Of a DNA stretch of 64,000 bases, positions 23,386 through 35,453 are shown piece after piece; positions within the stretch are counted from its first letter, which is position 1; each line of letters opens with the position of its first letter. The notes beneath the pieces are model-generated. The model was not told the DNA's origin, did not search any database, and saw only the letters and a program-made list of their open reading frames with translations. The translations under genes and the position numbers were made by a program. The stretch covers positions 8,494,001-8,558,000 of the forward strand of contig JAOVFP010000001.1 in the NCBI GenBank assembly GCA_025738555.1, written 5' to 3'. This DNA is from Cyathus striatus (taxonomy: Eukaryota > Basidiomycota > Agaricomycetes > Agaricales > Nidulariaceae).

Positions 23386-24866
23386 CCCTAGAAATATTCA
23401 GCTATAGCCTGCCTGCATGGATCTAAAGGTCCGGTCAACTGTGTATTGTTCAGTCCAAGTGGTATGCTACTTGCTAGTGGAGGTATGTATATTTTGAATT
23501 CATATCATATCTTCAATGCTTTAGCTAGATCTTAGGTGATGACAAAACTGTCCATATCTGGGATCTAGAGAAGAAAACATGCCAACAGGCCATCAAAGAT
23601 CACTGTGGTCAATGGGGTCAAATCACTGCCATTAAGTGGTTCCCAGACAGCACTACTGGTGATACCACATTCGCATTTGGAACAGGACGGGGTTTAGTTT
23701 TAGTTTATAGGCGGTCTGATACAATGGTAAGTATAATCTTGAAATGCACGCTTTATTATACAACTCACCATCATGGCGCAGACAGCTTATCATGAACTGT
23801 CGAATACTTGGATATTTTCCCTGAATGAACCTGTGGAGTCCATTGTGATTGATCCGGTTCATCAGCGACTGGCTGTTACAAGCCATGCAGGACGAATCAA
23901 GCTATGTACTGTTCTAAAGAATGGTAAGTAAGGTCAAGCAACCATTGTAGCTTTTAACCGAATATAATATTCAGGTTCGTTGATGACACTGTGGATAAAA
24001 GATGGCAACAGTGAAGCAGCTGGACCCATCATTCCTCAGGCAGTCTATTTCCATGACGACTATAAAATGTTGTTGGTGTTTCTACTGGAGACCGGTGAGA
24101 TGTGAGTATCCATATCCATATGTTACAGCCCTGCACTTCTAACTGTAGTTGCAGTTGCTGCCGGTTTTCAGACTCTGGAAGAGAAGACTGGCATAAAATA
24201 CTCAAATCTCCTATGTAAGAACTATTACAGTGATATACTATGGAATGCTGACCAAATGATTTCAGAGGAAGTGCTTCCATTTGTGAAAGCATGAAAACCT
24301 TATTGATTGATAATATGAATGGTGGTTTTGATCTGTATGACATCTCGAAGACGTCACCCACATGCACCTTTGAAGTGCCGACCAAGCAGAAGCACCTATA
24401 CATTAAAGGCAGTGCCTTAGCCAAAGATGGGGCTTTGGCTTTATGCAGAAGTGACAATGGGCAACTTCATATGTACTGTACCTTGTCTTCAAAGAAGATA
24501 CAGACACTACGTCCTGGAGGGAGGAAATCATGTGTTCAAGCGATTGATGTAAGTCATATTTCATATGGACAATATGGTTGCTAAGTTTGATCTAGGCAAT
24601 TTCTTGTCCCAGCAGCAAGCTCATTGCTAGCAGTTTGTCAGATAAGAAGCCCACTGTCCATGTGTGGAAAAAACAGGTGAGTCAATGCAATATAACTGGT
24701 CATTGTCTTGATTCATCATGTATCAAGACCAAGAACTCTAAAGTGAATAAACCAAGTTATATGGGTACAAGACCAGGCTTCATGAACCTTTTAAACTTTC
24801 TGGCAATTATTTTTCTTTTCTGGCTCACTGCAGACATTTGGAGGGGTTATGTGTGAGAGGTAAGTG
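23386..24866 (+). CDS. WD40-repeat protein, cargo of the CACTA element, ends uncertain
   Basis: At least eight exons can be joined: 23386-23482, 23536-23726, 23782-23923, 23975-24101, then pieces near 24,150-24,215, 24,266-24,548, 24,596-24,675 and 24,832-24,858. The first two give a classic repeat (GPVNCVLFSPSGMLLASG, then DDKTVHIWDLEKK). Later blades read IVIDPVHQRLAVTSHAGRI and KLIASSLSDKKPTVHVWKK. A beta-propeller scaffold of unknown partner is expected. No premature stop was met in any exon. The start codon and the true 3' end were not found, and a very short first intron near 23,370-23,385 is doubtful. The gene could be captured host sequence. Confidence 0.7.
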
Positions 24867-25059
24867 GAGTTTTAGATGCTTTTCTGATAGGTGGTGCCAT
24901 CAACTTCACCTGACAGGTAGCATGAAATGTCGTTAGTAAGGTCCATGCAGCTCTTGAGGACCCAACCTGACCTGAGAAGGGCACTGTTAATAATGTACAG
25001 TATGGCCCTGAGATTCAGGACAACAGTATACCACTAGAGAAATATAGGTGGGGCTTTTC

Positions 25060-25320
25060 ATTTAGTGGATAGTTGATCAGTACCCAGGCTATTGTTTAGT
25101 ATTAAAGACAAAGATACTTTTCATCTCCATAGGCACATGTACTCAAGCTATTGTTTAGTATTAAAGATGTAAATTATCATGTCTGCTATTGTTTAGTACA
25201 TGTACATGTACTCAAGCTATTGTTTAGTATTAAAGTACTCAAGCGTAAATCATCTCCATAGGCAGGCACATGTACTCAAGCTCATAAAGCTGAAGCTATT
25301 GTTTAGTATTAAATATCGAA
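25060..25320. repeat. Local direct repeats of a 25-base phrase
   Basis: Five copies of AGCTATTGTTTAGTATTAAA, three of them preceded by CACATGTACTCA, irregularly spaced over 260 bases. No coding frame. Confidence 0.75.
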
Positions 25321-25568
25321 AACATACTGGAGGCTTCTCAATCTTGTTGCCCATGCACTGGTAGCTCCCTCAAATATTATATTGTCCATAAGTACTAGTA
25401 CTAAGTGATATTCTTGTTTGCTACATCTGATTTTATACTAACTTCTTACGTGGTTTAATGATAATGAAATGTCATATCATGAGGGAACTTGAATGACCTG
25501 CATTGCTGGACTCTTCTGACAAATCTATCTGGGTTGTCAAGTCAGGCATACCCATAAAAATATCAGAC

Positions 25569-26069
25569 TTACTGCTGTACCAAGAAGTCAGCTATCTTGG
25601 CATCATGACCGCACATATTAACCAATTCCAAAGGGTTCTTTGTCCCAACACACAGGACAACAATATTACCTTTCCATGGAATCACATGTCGGCCTGTTGC
25701 TACTGTATTTATCAGAAGATTTTTGTGATTTTTGCAGAAGATGTGGAAGCGGTGCACTTTCCGGCCATCAAGAACAGATGCAATACAGTCATGAACATGT
25801 GACTGTGTACCCATCCCTCCCATTACTCCATCTAATAATGGGAATATTGTAGGGTGCTCATGTTCTGGAAGCATATTCAGGTCCTTGTTGGTTAAGAGGC
25901 TGATGTACCTGTACCGAGGGCATCGAGCCTTCTCTGAAGCAGAGTAAATACAGCCTCGAAGGTGAATGTAAGTATCCTATCTATAATCAGAAGACACTAT
26001 GACCATATAAATGATTTGACGAACCTGGTTCAAAGGATATGAGATGGAGCTGATACGAACACTAGGCAT
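25569..26069 (-). pseudogene. Hypothetical 167-codon gene, cargo of the CACTA element, one in-frame TAG
   Basis: One continuous frame from ATG at 26069 (MPSVRISSISYPLNQVRQ) to the stop at 25569 (ADFLVQQ). The only interruption is TAG at 25977-25979, after SSDYR and before DTYIHLRGCIYSASEKARC. The middle reads HVHDCIASVLDGRKVHRFHI. CAG changed to TAG explains it. The strong coding character on both sides of the stop supports a real gene. I do not recognise the family. Confidence 0.6.
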
Positions 26070-26703
26070 TGCTATTTGAAAATAGAGATTTAGTACTCTG
26101 TATATTGCTTTAAGTATACTAATACACAATAACATACCCAGAAACAAAGACTAGCACCACCAGTTACTGGTTACTGGAAATGAATATCCTCAAACAGATA
26201 CATTACCAGAAGGAACAAAAGCACTGACATTGGTCAGCGCCACCTACTAGAAATGAACTACATCAAACTCCATAGAAATCATTATTGGTACTATAGTACA
26301 TCCTAATCAAATATGCTGACAATGACGCTCCCTTGACACCCATATGCCCATTTGGCATTAGGTATGGAGCATCAACATTCATTATGCCTGTTAGGCAGGT
26401 ATGACACAAGCCCTTTTGTAGATTAGAGCTGTTCAAATAGAAACAGAAACACTAGACAAAAGAAATAATTGTATAATTGTATAACAAAATCAGTGTTGCT
26501 TGGTATTTTCATCATAAAAGCTGGAAAAACTCGCTTCAAGTCAACAAAATCCCAGTCTGTCATATTCCCAAGCTATAACATGCACTAACACATATACCAT
26601 ATTCTTTTCTATCCTACTATGTCTGAACATCCTGTCAACCAAGATCATCATAATGTGCGTAGTACTGAGGATTCTCTCTGTGGTGTAGCTGAGAAGCACT
26701 GTA

Positions 26704-27087
26704 ATGCAGATTCGGGAGGTATACACAGTCATGAATGAGCTTCGTATTATTGATATGGATGATCCCATGGGTTTGGATCTCGATCCCTTGGCTGGACTAG
26801 TCCCAGGAGCATACTTGACCGATTCCAAAATTCCTCCTCCGATAGTAGCCATAAGATCAACAAACTATATGAATATCCAACCCCAAGCTCACCCCAGTTC
26901 TAGTTCTGAACCCTCAGGTTCATCTTCATTACAACACTCGGGAGAAACCACCAGCCCCACCAATTCCACAGCAGTAAATTCAGCAAGCCCGCCATTGCAT
27001 ACTAGTTCTAGTCCTGCTCTGTACCAGCTTACATTGCCGCCACTGCATGCTAGTGCTAGTCCCGCACCGTATCAGCTTGCGGTGTGA
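26704..27087 (+). CDS. Ser/Pro-rich C-terminal coding fragment
   Basis: An open frame of 127 codons. Its start region (NELRIIDMDDPMGLDLDPL) looks protein-like. The tail has two similar segments, SPALYQLTLPPLHASASP and SPAPYQLAV. Upstream exons were not resolved, so this is probably only the last exon of a gene on the plus strand. No domain recognised. Confidence 0.4.
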   Translation: MQIREVYTVMNELRIIDMDDPMGLDLDPLAGLVPGAYLTDSKIPPPIVAIRSTNYMNIQPQAHPSSSSEPSGSSSLQHSGETTSPTNSTAVNSASPPLHTSSSPALYQLTLPPLHASASPAPYQLAV

Positions 27088-28500
27088 TGCCACCTGTGCA
27101 TTTAGGCGTAAAATTGTGCATTTCTACCATTTACAGTATTAAATCTGTACACATTGAAGAACCCCAGATAATAAATAAAGATCCATGGACTGCTACAAAT
27201 TAGCAAGCATTGCCCTTATTACCATTTAAATTCGGGTTAATATTCAATTGTCTACAACATAAAACAGAGTACAAGTGCTTTCATGTCCAACCTACCATTA
27301 AGCCTGGTGTGTAGGAAAAGATATTGAATATTGAAAGGACCGCTTTTCTGCCAGTCACATGACTTGTATATGATTTTCATTTCATTTTGATATGGCTAAG
27401 TTGTTTGTTTGGCATCAGGATTAAAGTCTAACAAATAGTCAATGAAATAAATATGAATTAATGAATATTTCAGAGTGGAATAGAATGGTCAATTCTTCAT
27501 CAATCTGGATGATTCTGGTCTCGTTCTAGAGCTGGAGCCGAGTACATTCTATTCTAGTACTATAAGACATGATCTCACCGAAGTCCGGACCAGGATAGGG
27601 GTAAAACATCGGACACAGAGTAAGACACTATACCACCTGAAAATAAGAGGACTGAGTAGTCTAGAATGTCCTAATACTTCAGGTTTACTCAGCTCCAAAT
27701 GACAGATGATTAAAAGATACAGGTAAAAGACAGGGAAGTGTTTCATGTACATATATGTAGTATACAATGTCTAAGGAACTCTTAGTAATACTGCTCTGTT
27801 TCCTGTATTTAAGTAGGTACTATAGAGGGTAAAAGGGCAAGCAGAATAGCGCCTTTCTTGCCCAGGTACAATAGGTATTGGGTAGTGGTTTAGGTCTTTT
27901 TGTTTCAAAGATATAGAATTGTTTTAGTTCGCATTTTGGGTATATTTGGAAAGATTTGAAGTTCTGAGACTCCAGTGAGGGCCTAGGACTTAGTGTTTTC
28001 AATAAAGCGGTTTCATAAAGAGTAAAGACTTGCTCTTTTTCGGTTTTCTAAGAAGTTGTGCTGGTAAAAGATTTGTTGGTCACTTCTACAGGGTTTGAAG
28101 TAGTACAAAGGGTGTATTACTTAAATTCTACAATAAAATTCTATTGTTTTTCGGTTCATTTGGCTTCTAAACGATTGAAGAATACATAAGACAATAAGAG
28201 GCTACACCCACCTCAAACCCCTCTCGCATTTTAAGAGACTTGTGAATTTTGTAGTGAAGTAAGTTGCAAACTTAGAGCCAATTTCACTACTAGAACACAA
28301 ATACCCCTTTTCAGCGGTAATGTCTGCACTCCAGCCCATCATGGGGCAAGGTATTTTGAAGCATACATGTGATACCGAAACCTCAGGTACTTCCTTGTCT
28401 CGGGCCTTGATGGTCCCCTCATCTTCAAGGGAGCTAGTCATATCTTCTCAGCATCGCCATAGTGTACATAGCATACTTTCATATAGTCCCTAACTGACAA
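27088..28500. other. No gene seen inside the CACTA element
   Basis: AT-rich sequence with scattered stops in all frames. A short minus frame at 28202-28441 is open but has no recognisable features. Confidence 0.5.
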
Positions 28501-28519
28501 AATCTTCCAGACTAGGAAA

Positions 28520-30021
28520 GTACAACTGGTAGAGCAATTATCACTTGTCACTACTACCGTGATTGCAGAGAAAGAGGCCACAATTCAGCGTCTCGAACAG
28601 AACATTAGTAGCAATATTATTAATTTTCCATTTCAGATGATGATATTGCCCTCAACAGCTGCAGGTTATTGGACATGAGCGAGAAGATGCGAAATTGAAG
28701 CAAGAAGCAATGATCTCTACATTGAAAAATAAGGTGTGATATTAGAGACAGATAAATGCAAACAGGACTGACAATATGCACTAATTCAGCTTGCAGCTGC
28801 TGAAGCTGAGAAGAAAGTAATTCTTGAGCAGCACAATTCTACCATGCAGGAGTTGAGGCTCCAAGTAAGTTTTCAACATTTATTCTCATTTAAGCTACAG
28901 CTATGGCTGAGCAAAAGGGCCAGGACACACACATTGAAGGCCTAGAGAGGAGCCTTCAACAACTCCATGCCATGATAGAAAATGAAATGGCAGAAAAACA
29001 GCAGGTAGCTGCTGAAGCTAGGCGCTTGGAATTAGAGCAATGCTTTATAGCTTCAACATCGCAAATCAATCCCCTCCAACGCACCGGGGTGTGGCAAGAA
29101 CGAATCGATGGAGATGATGTAGAGATAGCAGATGACGAGGATGAAGGTGGCGAAGTACATACTCATGGTCGCACTTACAGAAAAGGGAAAGGGAAAGGGA
29201 TGATGGGGTTGAACGAAGATGAGAACACTACCAACAATCCCATAGTTCCCCCACCAATGCGGTTCAAATGTCCAAAGGGAGGTGCAGGTCCATGGTGGGG
29301 CACATGCAGAGAAAGAGTGCCTTCTGAAAGGCCATCACCAGCCCCACATGCTTCCCTTGGAACTGAGGATACTGCTCGTGATAGCAGTAGTGGTCCAACT
29401 TTGCAGGTATTGCTTGACGAGATGAGAGATCTCAAAGCACAAATGTCACAAGGAACCCCCCCTATGCATGCTAGACCACTGAAGCTCTCGCCTAAATTCA
29501 AACTACCTCCAAAAAGGACATATGATCCGGACAGGACAGAACTGCTGGTATGCTCTCCACTTTCCTCCACCTTCACATACGCTAAATATTTGCATTGTCT
29601 ACAGTCAGTCATGCGACCTTTGATGAATCTAATGCTGGGTACCGAGAAAGATGCTGACTGCAAAAAAATCCAGCAAGCTGATGATGATAGTGTATCGCAA
29701 TATAGCGAAAGTACAGGGGAGGGGCCAACTGGCAGACAAATGTGTCCATTCTTCGGAAATATTGGTTGCGAGTGGAACCAAGCACTTGTGGAAACATTCA
29801 TCAAAGAATTCCGAAAAAGGCACCCCGATTTCTGTCAAACACAGAATGACGAAGACCAGGTTCACGAGCTTTTCTTCCAGCGTTTGATATGCCTTAGGAA
29901 AGTGACCAACAGTGCAAAGCCTCGTCTAGGAGAAGAGGAGGACAGCTGCATTCAATGTGTTACCCAGCAGCAAGATTGGCATAAGGAGATGGTCACTTCC
30001 TTGCCAATCTTCTGGAATTGA
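28520..30021 (+). CDS. Coiled-coil protein, cargo of the CACTA element
   Basis: Short exons near 28,520-28,860 encode heptad-rich sequence (REDAKLKQEAMISTLKNK, then AAAEAEKKVILEQHNSTMQ). They lead into a 372-codon frame at 28903-30021. That frame contains EGLERSLQQLHAMIENEMA, an acidic stretch DDEDEGGEVH, basic KGKGKGMM, and a C-terminal domain with CEWNQALVETFIKEFRKRHP. The predicted structure is coiled coil, disordered linker and helical C-terminus. Exact start and splice sites are uncertain, and one 60-base stretch near 29,545-29,605 may be an intron. Function unknown. Confidence 0.55.
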
Positions 30022-30150
30022 TGCATTGATGACAATGTCTAATGGCGAGCCCTTGGCACGTTTGATGTAGGCCTGTGACTTTTCAAATTGTGGGCTTTCA
30101 TTGAAAGCAAGCATTGTCCATAGATTGGGTGTACCCAGCACCACGGAATG

Positions 30151-30438
30151 TCAGAGCTTGCACACATGCGATACGAAAACTTGAAAAGGGAGTTTGGTCT
30201 CTGATTCATCTTCTTCATCAGTGTCATACATCTCAGAATCTTCACTCGAACTGGATACCCCCATGTCCTCCCATTCTTCATCACCATCATCTGCAGTGAT
30301 TCCATCCTCAGACACGTCTACGGGGACATGAGTCATGCTCTTCTCCTTCTTGTCTCCCTGTTGCATATTCTTCTCTTCCCAAACACTATCGATGATGCTT
30401 TTGTAGTTATCAGCCTCTTCGTCTTCATCTTCGATCAC
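30151..30438 (-). CDS. Acidic open frame, possibly an exon
   Basis: A 95-codon frame very rich in Asp, Glu and Ser (DEDEEADNYKS, SSSSEDSEMYDTDEEDES). It may be the N-terminal exon of a minus-strand gene or a low-complexity accident. It lies between the coiled-coil gene and the repeat block before the transposase. Confidence 0.3.
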   Translation of the reverse strand: MIEDEDEEADNYKSIIDSVWEEKNMQQGDKKEKSMTHVPVDVSEDGITADDGDEEWEDMGVSSSSEDSEMYDTDEEDESETKLPFQVFVSHVCKL

Positions 30439-30439
30439 C

Positions 30440-31290
30440 CCAATGAAGGCACTCTGGGGCCACCAGAGTACAAGTCAAAGTTCCACAATACTCAGATTGC
30501 AGCACACTGGGGTCACCGGTGTATGATATCTATGAAAGCACTCTGAGGTCACCAGAGTACAAGTCAAAGTCAAGATACTTATGCTGACCACAACAATGAA
30601 CCTCTGCTTACTAATTAAAGGCTTTGGTAAACAAACGCTGTGGTAAACAAACACAAGGCTTTGGTAAGCATACATCACCGCGTCACCTTACAGGCCTCAC
30701 ATGCATGGCTTGGAAAGTACTTTGGTGACCCCAAAGTGCTTCAGTATTAGTCTTCTCATTGTTGATAGCAAGTACTTTGGTGACCCTGAGTGCTTCACTA
30801 TCAGTCTTCTCCTCTCGTTGTCGATAGCAAGTCCTTTGGTGACCCCAAGTACTTCACTATTAGTCTTCTTCTCTCATTATTGATATCAAGTACTTTATCT
30901 GAGTCTCTTTTCGGTTACCCTTATTCCCGCTGCCTTCCCGATGTTACCTGCTGTTGTACTTCCTCACCAGGTGCTCCTGTTGCTATGGTGCTGCTTATTC
31001 GGTTGCCCTGGAATGCTGTACTCACCTGGCCTTGTACTATTACAAGTGGTCGTTGTGTATGTACATACCATATTGGTGTGTTATTGTTTCTGTCCATACA
31101 TTAAGCAAGACATTTTCGCGTTTGACTTCCTCAAATTCAGCCCTAAACACCTACTACTACGCGCTATCAATCCCCATTCGCTCAGCCAAGTGTCCCAGTG
31201 ACCCCAAGACGCTTCTCTTTCCCTGCCTTTCCAAATACTTAGCAGAGTGTCCAGGTGACCCTGAGACATATTCTGTCTCTTAGGATGGTG
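30440..31290. repeat. Repeat block with TGGTGACCCC / GGGGTCACCA words in both orientations
   Basis: Includes CACTCTGGGGCCACCAGAGT and CTCTGAGGTCACCAGAGTAC (30,448-30,560), then three to four direct 58-base units AAGTACTTTGGTGACCCC with TTCACTATTAGTCTTCTC (30,715-30,900), then isolated GTGACCCCAAG and GTGACCCTGAG near 31,195 and 31,255. It directly precedes the transposase start. Confidence 0.75.
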
Positions 31291-34200
31291 AAATGTTACT
31301 GTATCAACTGTGGTGGACGCAGGCAGGATGTGACAGTGATGTGCTCCCATCGGAGAAAAGAGCTTGCAGCTCTTGCAACCAATCCCTCCACAGAAGATCA
31401 GATGGAGGAGTTGGTCTCACATCTCGCTGTTACTACTATTCTTGATAACAATTCGCCTCAATGCAACAGCACGCATCTATGGTCAAGATCCAAACTATGG
31501 CCCTTCCCCAATGTTTTGGGAACCACCAACTCCATTGACTCTGAAACCAAAGTTCACACCAGTTGTGCATTGCTCCCCAAATCTTATGCTAATTCTAGAC
31601 AAATATCAGAATTTGATATATCAGCTCACTTATTGTCCAATGAAATAACTGCTGGACTGGCCTGCATTTCACAGAAACCTAATGACAGTAGTATTCCATT
31701 CCCACTAGAGTATCTTCAAGAATGATGTAAAGCGCTGAAGTCCGACATTGAAAACTTCAAAGAGTTGTTAGCAGAGGAAGCAAAACTTTCTCTTCTGAAA
31801 CAGATTGATAGATTCACCTCTGTGTTACGAGAAGTGAAAGTCTGTTGGATAGTTGAGCCTGTGAAGCCATGCCCCAAAGTAACCACAGAATACAACAATA
31901 GTATGTCGCTTTTTTACTGTAGATGAGGATATGTGTTTATGTTGCTGTAATAGATCATCATTTTCAGCCAGTGCTTGCTAGTATGGATTCAATACACCAA
32001 CTCACTATTTTCATGGTCACAGCATGCCACATTATACTGAACGTAGGGCATAGAGGAGGCACTTTCATGTTTGTGATGATACAGTATATTGTACAGTTAT
32101 CTTTAATGCATGAACATCCTTCGCTTTCAGCTCGTGATGAGAAACTTCTGCATGACTTTCCGGTAGACATCTGCAAACCAGAAGCAGTGCTAAACCTCGA
32201 AGGAAAAAGCACTGTTTATGCCATTTGTCCAAATCCGAACTGTCACCATACTTACAAGCCAATGTTCAAAGATGATTCTCTGGCTCCAATTTATCCTGAA
32301 GTCTGTACCCATCATCAGTTCAGCAATGGTCCACAGTGTAAGCAAGAACTGCTAAAGCCACAAACTGTCAATGGGAGGGAGATTCTCGTGCCGATCAAAT
32401 CATTTGTTTCATACAATTTCAAGGATTGGATTGGCGGACTCTTGTCTCGGCCAGGGATTGAAGAAATGATGGATAATACATGGTTGAACCAGATGGCCAA
32501 TGGGGAGTTATGTGACATATTTGACAGGGAAATCCTCCAGCAATTCGTTGGTCCGGATGGGAAATTATTCAAGGATGGTAACGATGAAGCTTGGCTGGCA
32601 TTTTCGCTCTGCATTGACTTCTTTAATCCCCTCACTAACAAGCAAGCAGGGAAGAAAAGGTCGATTGGCCTTATCTCTCTGGTTTGCTTGAATCTGCCAC
32701 CAGATATACATTATAAACCAGAAAATATATTCTTGGCCGGTGTAATTCCTGGACCCAATGAGCCACCATTGACTGCATTAAACCACTACTTAACACCTGT
32801 TGTCAATGATTTCTTGGAATTCTGGGAGCCCAGTGTTCGTTTTTCTCGAACAAGAAAGTGCCCACATGGAAGAACTGTGAGGTGTGCTCTTGTATGTGTT
32901 GTATGCGACCTCCCAGCTGCTTGCAAAACTGGTGGATTTGTTGCTAGTTCCCATAATAGATTTTGTGCCATATGTTAATGCACAAGGACAATGCATGGCT
33001 ATGGAAATACTGAGTATTATACATGGAAGTGGCAAACCGCGATGGAATGTCATGAAGCTGCGATGGAGTACCAGAATGCTGAGGCTCACAAGGAGAGACA
33101 AGGCATCGTAGATCGAACTGGAGTGCGATGATCCAAATTGCTGCAGCTTCCTTATTTTTGACCCTGCACATTTTATCATTGTCGATGCCATGCACAATCT
33201 TTTTCTTGGTCTGATTCAGGAGCACTTTCAAGGTATATTGGGTATTACGTTGAAGAAAGAGAATCTAGAGGAAACACCTGTATTTCCTGTTTCACTATCA
33301 CTTAACACCTTCGCTAGTTTCTCTTCATCTGAACAAAAGAGCACAAAAAAGATGATTAGATGGTTAGGACAGCCTATCAATCAAGACTTAGGTACTAATG
33401 AAGGCCGGATCATATGGCAAAAGAGGTTTGAGGGACTTCACACTTCTATACTTGAGATAGCATGCAAGGAACTCTACTGTCCTCAATTGCCAGGTGAAGT
33501 GAGGATGCAGAAACAAGACTGGGTTAGAAGATTATTAGCTTGGGTACGTGGGTTCCTGAAAACTTGATCTCTGAACCTGACAGTCCTACAGCATCAGAAA
33601 CAAGATGAGAAGCTGGAGGAAATCAATGAGAAACCTGGACATATTCTTACCCAGGATGATATTGATGAAATATGCTCAGACATTCAAGCCTTGGTGTGCC
33701 CATCATGGCTACCATCTGTACCTGTGAATCTAGCATCTCCAAGTCACAGAAAACTGAAGGCAGACCAATGGCGTGTTCTTGGAACTACATTCCTACCAAT
33801 TTTGCTGGCTCGAATGCTACACGGTACTGCTGATAAACATTCTAGTTCCAGTAAGAAATGCAAAATCCTTGAGATTACTGCTTCTTTGATATCTGCTATA
33901 GCTTTTGCCACTTCTCATGTTACATCTCCCACCTCTGCGGACCTTTATTTGCAATATATGCAATCCTATCTTACAGGAGTTCAAGGGTTATTCCCTGGTT
34001 ATGTCTTTCATCCAAATCATCACATGTTTTTACACCTTCATGAATACCTGAAACTCTATGGTCCTGTCCACTCATGGTGGACATTCCCTTTTGAAAGGGT
34101 TATTGGAATACTGCAGAGAATTCCCAATAACTTCCGACAAGGTATTAAAAAAATATTCTGCAATCTTTCAAACTCTTAGCTAACATGGTTGACAGGAGAG

Positions 34201-34875
34201 CTAGAGGCGACAATTTCTAAAACCTTCATGAAATCAGCCAATTTATGAAAGCTGATATTGAAGTCTGAATGTCTGAAAGCCATACAAAACTGTCAAGATA
34301 TCTTCGAGAACCTGATCAGCCCCCAAGTCTGGTTTACACTAACTACAGATATATTAAGTTGGAAAAAGCCAGATAGTAGTGATGATCTCAACAACACCAC
34401 TTCAGACGATCAAGGAGTATCATGGACTGTGCCAACTCACTTGAGTGTAGTGTTACTGACAGCATTTGGTCCTGGTATTTCGCCCAAATGCAACTTCCTT
34501 TCTTTTTTAACAGTCCAGGGCATTACTTATTCTGTGTCCTTGCATCATTTAGGAAATAGTTGTATCCTTGTTCGCCCCAAGTCTAATGGTACCTTACTGC
34601 CTGCTCAGCTGGAGTATATTTTAAAACTGAGGGTTCAAGGCTCATTACAGGCAGCTATTGGAATTTGTCGCTATATGCCATACCATAACATAACTGGTGG
34701 AGACCCATTCATGGCATTTCCATATCTATGCATGAAGTTATGGAGCAATGAGCTTGCAAACTTAGAATTTATGGATCTGAATTGCATTGAATGCCATTTT
34801 GCTTGTGTGCCTTGGGGGGAGAGCACATTCGCTATTATTTCATTATCCCGAGTCATTTCTCATTATAGTGACTAA
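31283..34875 (+). pseudogene. CACTA transposase, Tnp2 (Transposase_21) family, broken
   Basis: Begins MVKCYCINCGGRRQD, a Cys-rich start usual for this family. The core reads DWIGGLLSRPGIEEMMDN, FNPLTNKQAGKKRS, CLNLPPDIHYKPENIFLAG, IPGPNEPPLTALNHYL and CDLPAACKTGGF. The C-terminal part has VDAMHNLFLGLI and then HMFLHLHEYLKLYGPVHSWW followed by TFPFERVIG. Lesions are TAA at 32976-32978, TGA at 33129-33131, an extra T in the run near 33,155 that shifts the frame, and TGA at 34246-34248. The three stops are single transitions from expected codons. The 31,400-31,920 part switches frame and was not fully resolved. The product would have cut and joined the CACTG ends. Confidence 0.85.
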
Positions 34876-35007
34876 CATTCTGCCTGTCTGTTTCTTCCAT
34901 AACAGACAACTTATTACTGTCCCAGTACACTTTTAAACTAAATAATGAGCACCCTTGTATTGTATCTAGAATCAATGTCTTAAATAAACTGGTGTTATAT
35001 GATTTTG

Positions 35008-35450
35008 ACGCTGAGAGATGCTAATGTCATTTAGATTAATGACACTGAGAGATGCTGAGCGTGCGCTAAGTTTTGCACTGAGGAAAACTTTACATTTTCA
35101 CAAGTTTTGTTTCTGTCAAAATCTTTTGGTAAAATTAAATGTATTCCTGTAAGTAAAATAAAAAGTTTTCAGCCGGTTTGGCAATCACACATAAAAATAT
35201 GATTTGTGGGCTGTCAAAAATGAATACAACATAACATTTTACTCATGACTCAGCCTCAGTTAAAATTAGAACAAAAAGATATATGTCTATTAATACAATA
35301 CATTAGCAACAGGTAACGTATGTGACGGATTTTGCAATTAAAAATAGGCATCATTTTGTGATGGGCACAATTGTTTAGCAATATTTAAACTTATTGAGGT
35401 CAATTTTGTACTGATTTTGCCAACTGCAACAAAGTTGCCAGCCAGCAGTG
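35008..35450 (-). repeat. Right terminal inverted repeat of the CACTA element
   Basis: Inverse match to 16929-17395. Most differences replace CG in the left copy by TG or CA here (for example GGTCGGCAAA against GGCAAA preceded by AGTT, and AACCGACC against AATTGACC). Confidence 0.9.
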
Positions 35451-35453
35451 TGA

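Larger units (their letters stand above)
16929..35450. mobile_element. CACTA (EnSpm) transposon, 18,522 bp, with cargo genes
   Basis: The left end is CACTGCTGGCCGGCAAC and the right end, read inward, is CACTGCTGGCTGGCAAC. Both are flanked by TGA (16926-16928, 35451-35453), the 3-base duplication expected of CACTA elements. The inverted repeats are about 450 bases long. Inside are the companion gene (17472-20084, minus) and the Tnp2 transposase (31283-34875, plus), the usual pair in basidiomycete CACTA elements. Between them lie a hypothetical gene, a WD40 gene, a 167-codon gene, a Ser/Pro-rich frame and a coiled-coil gene. The transposase is broken, so the copy is probably immobile unless helped. 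Confidence 0.92.
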
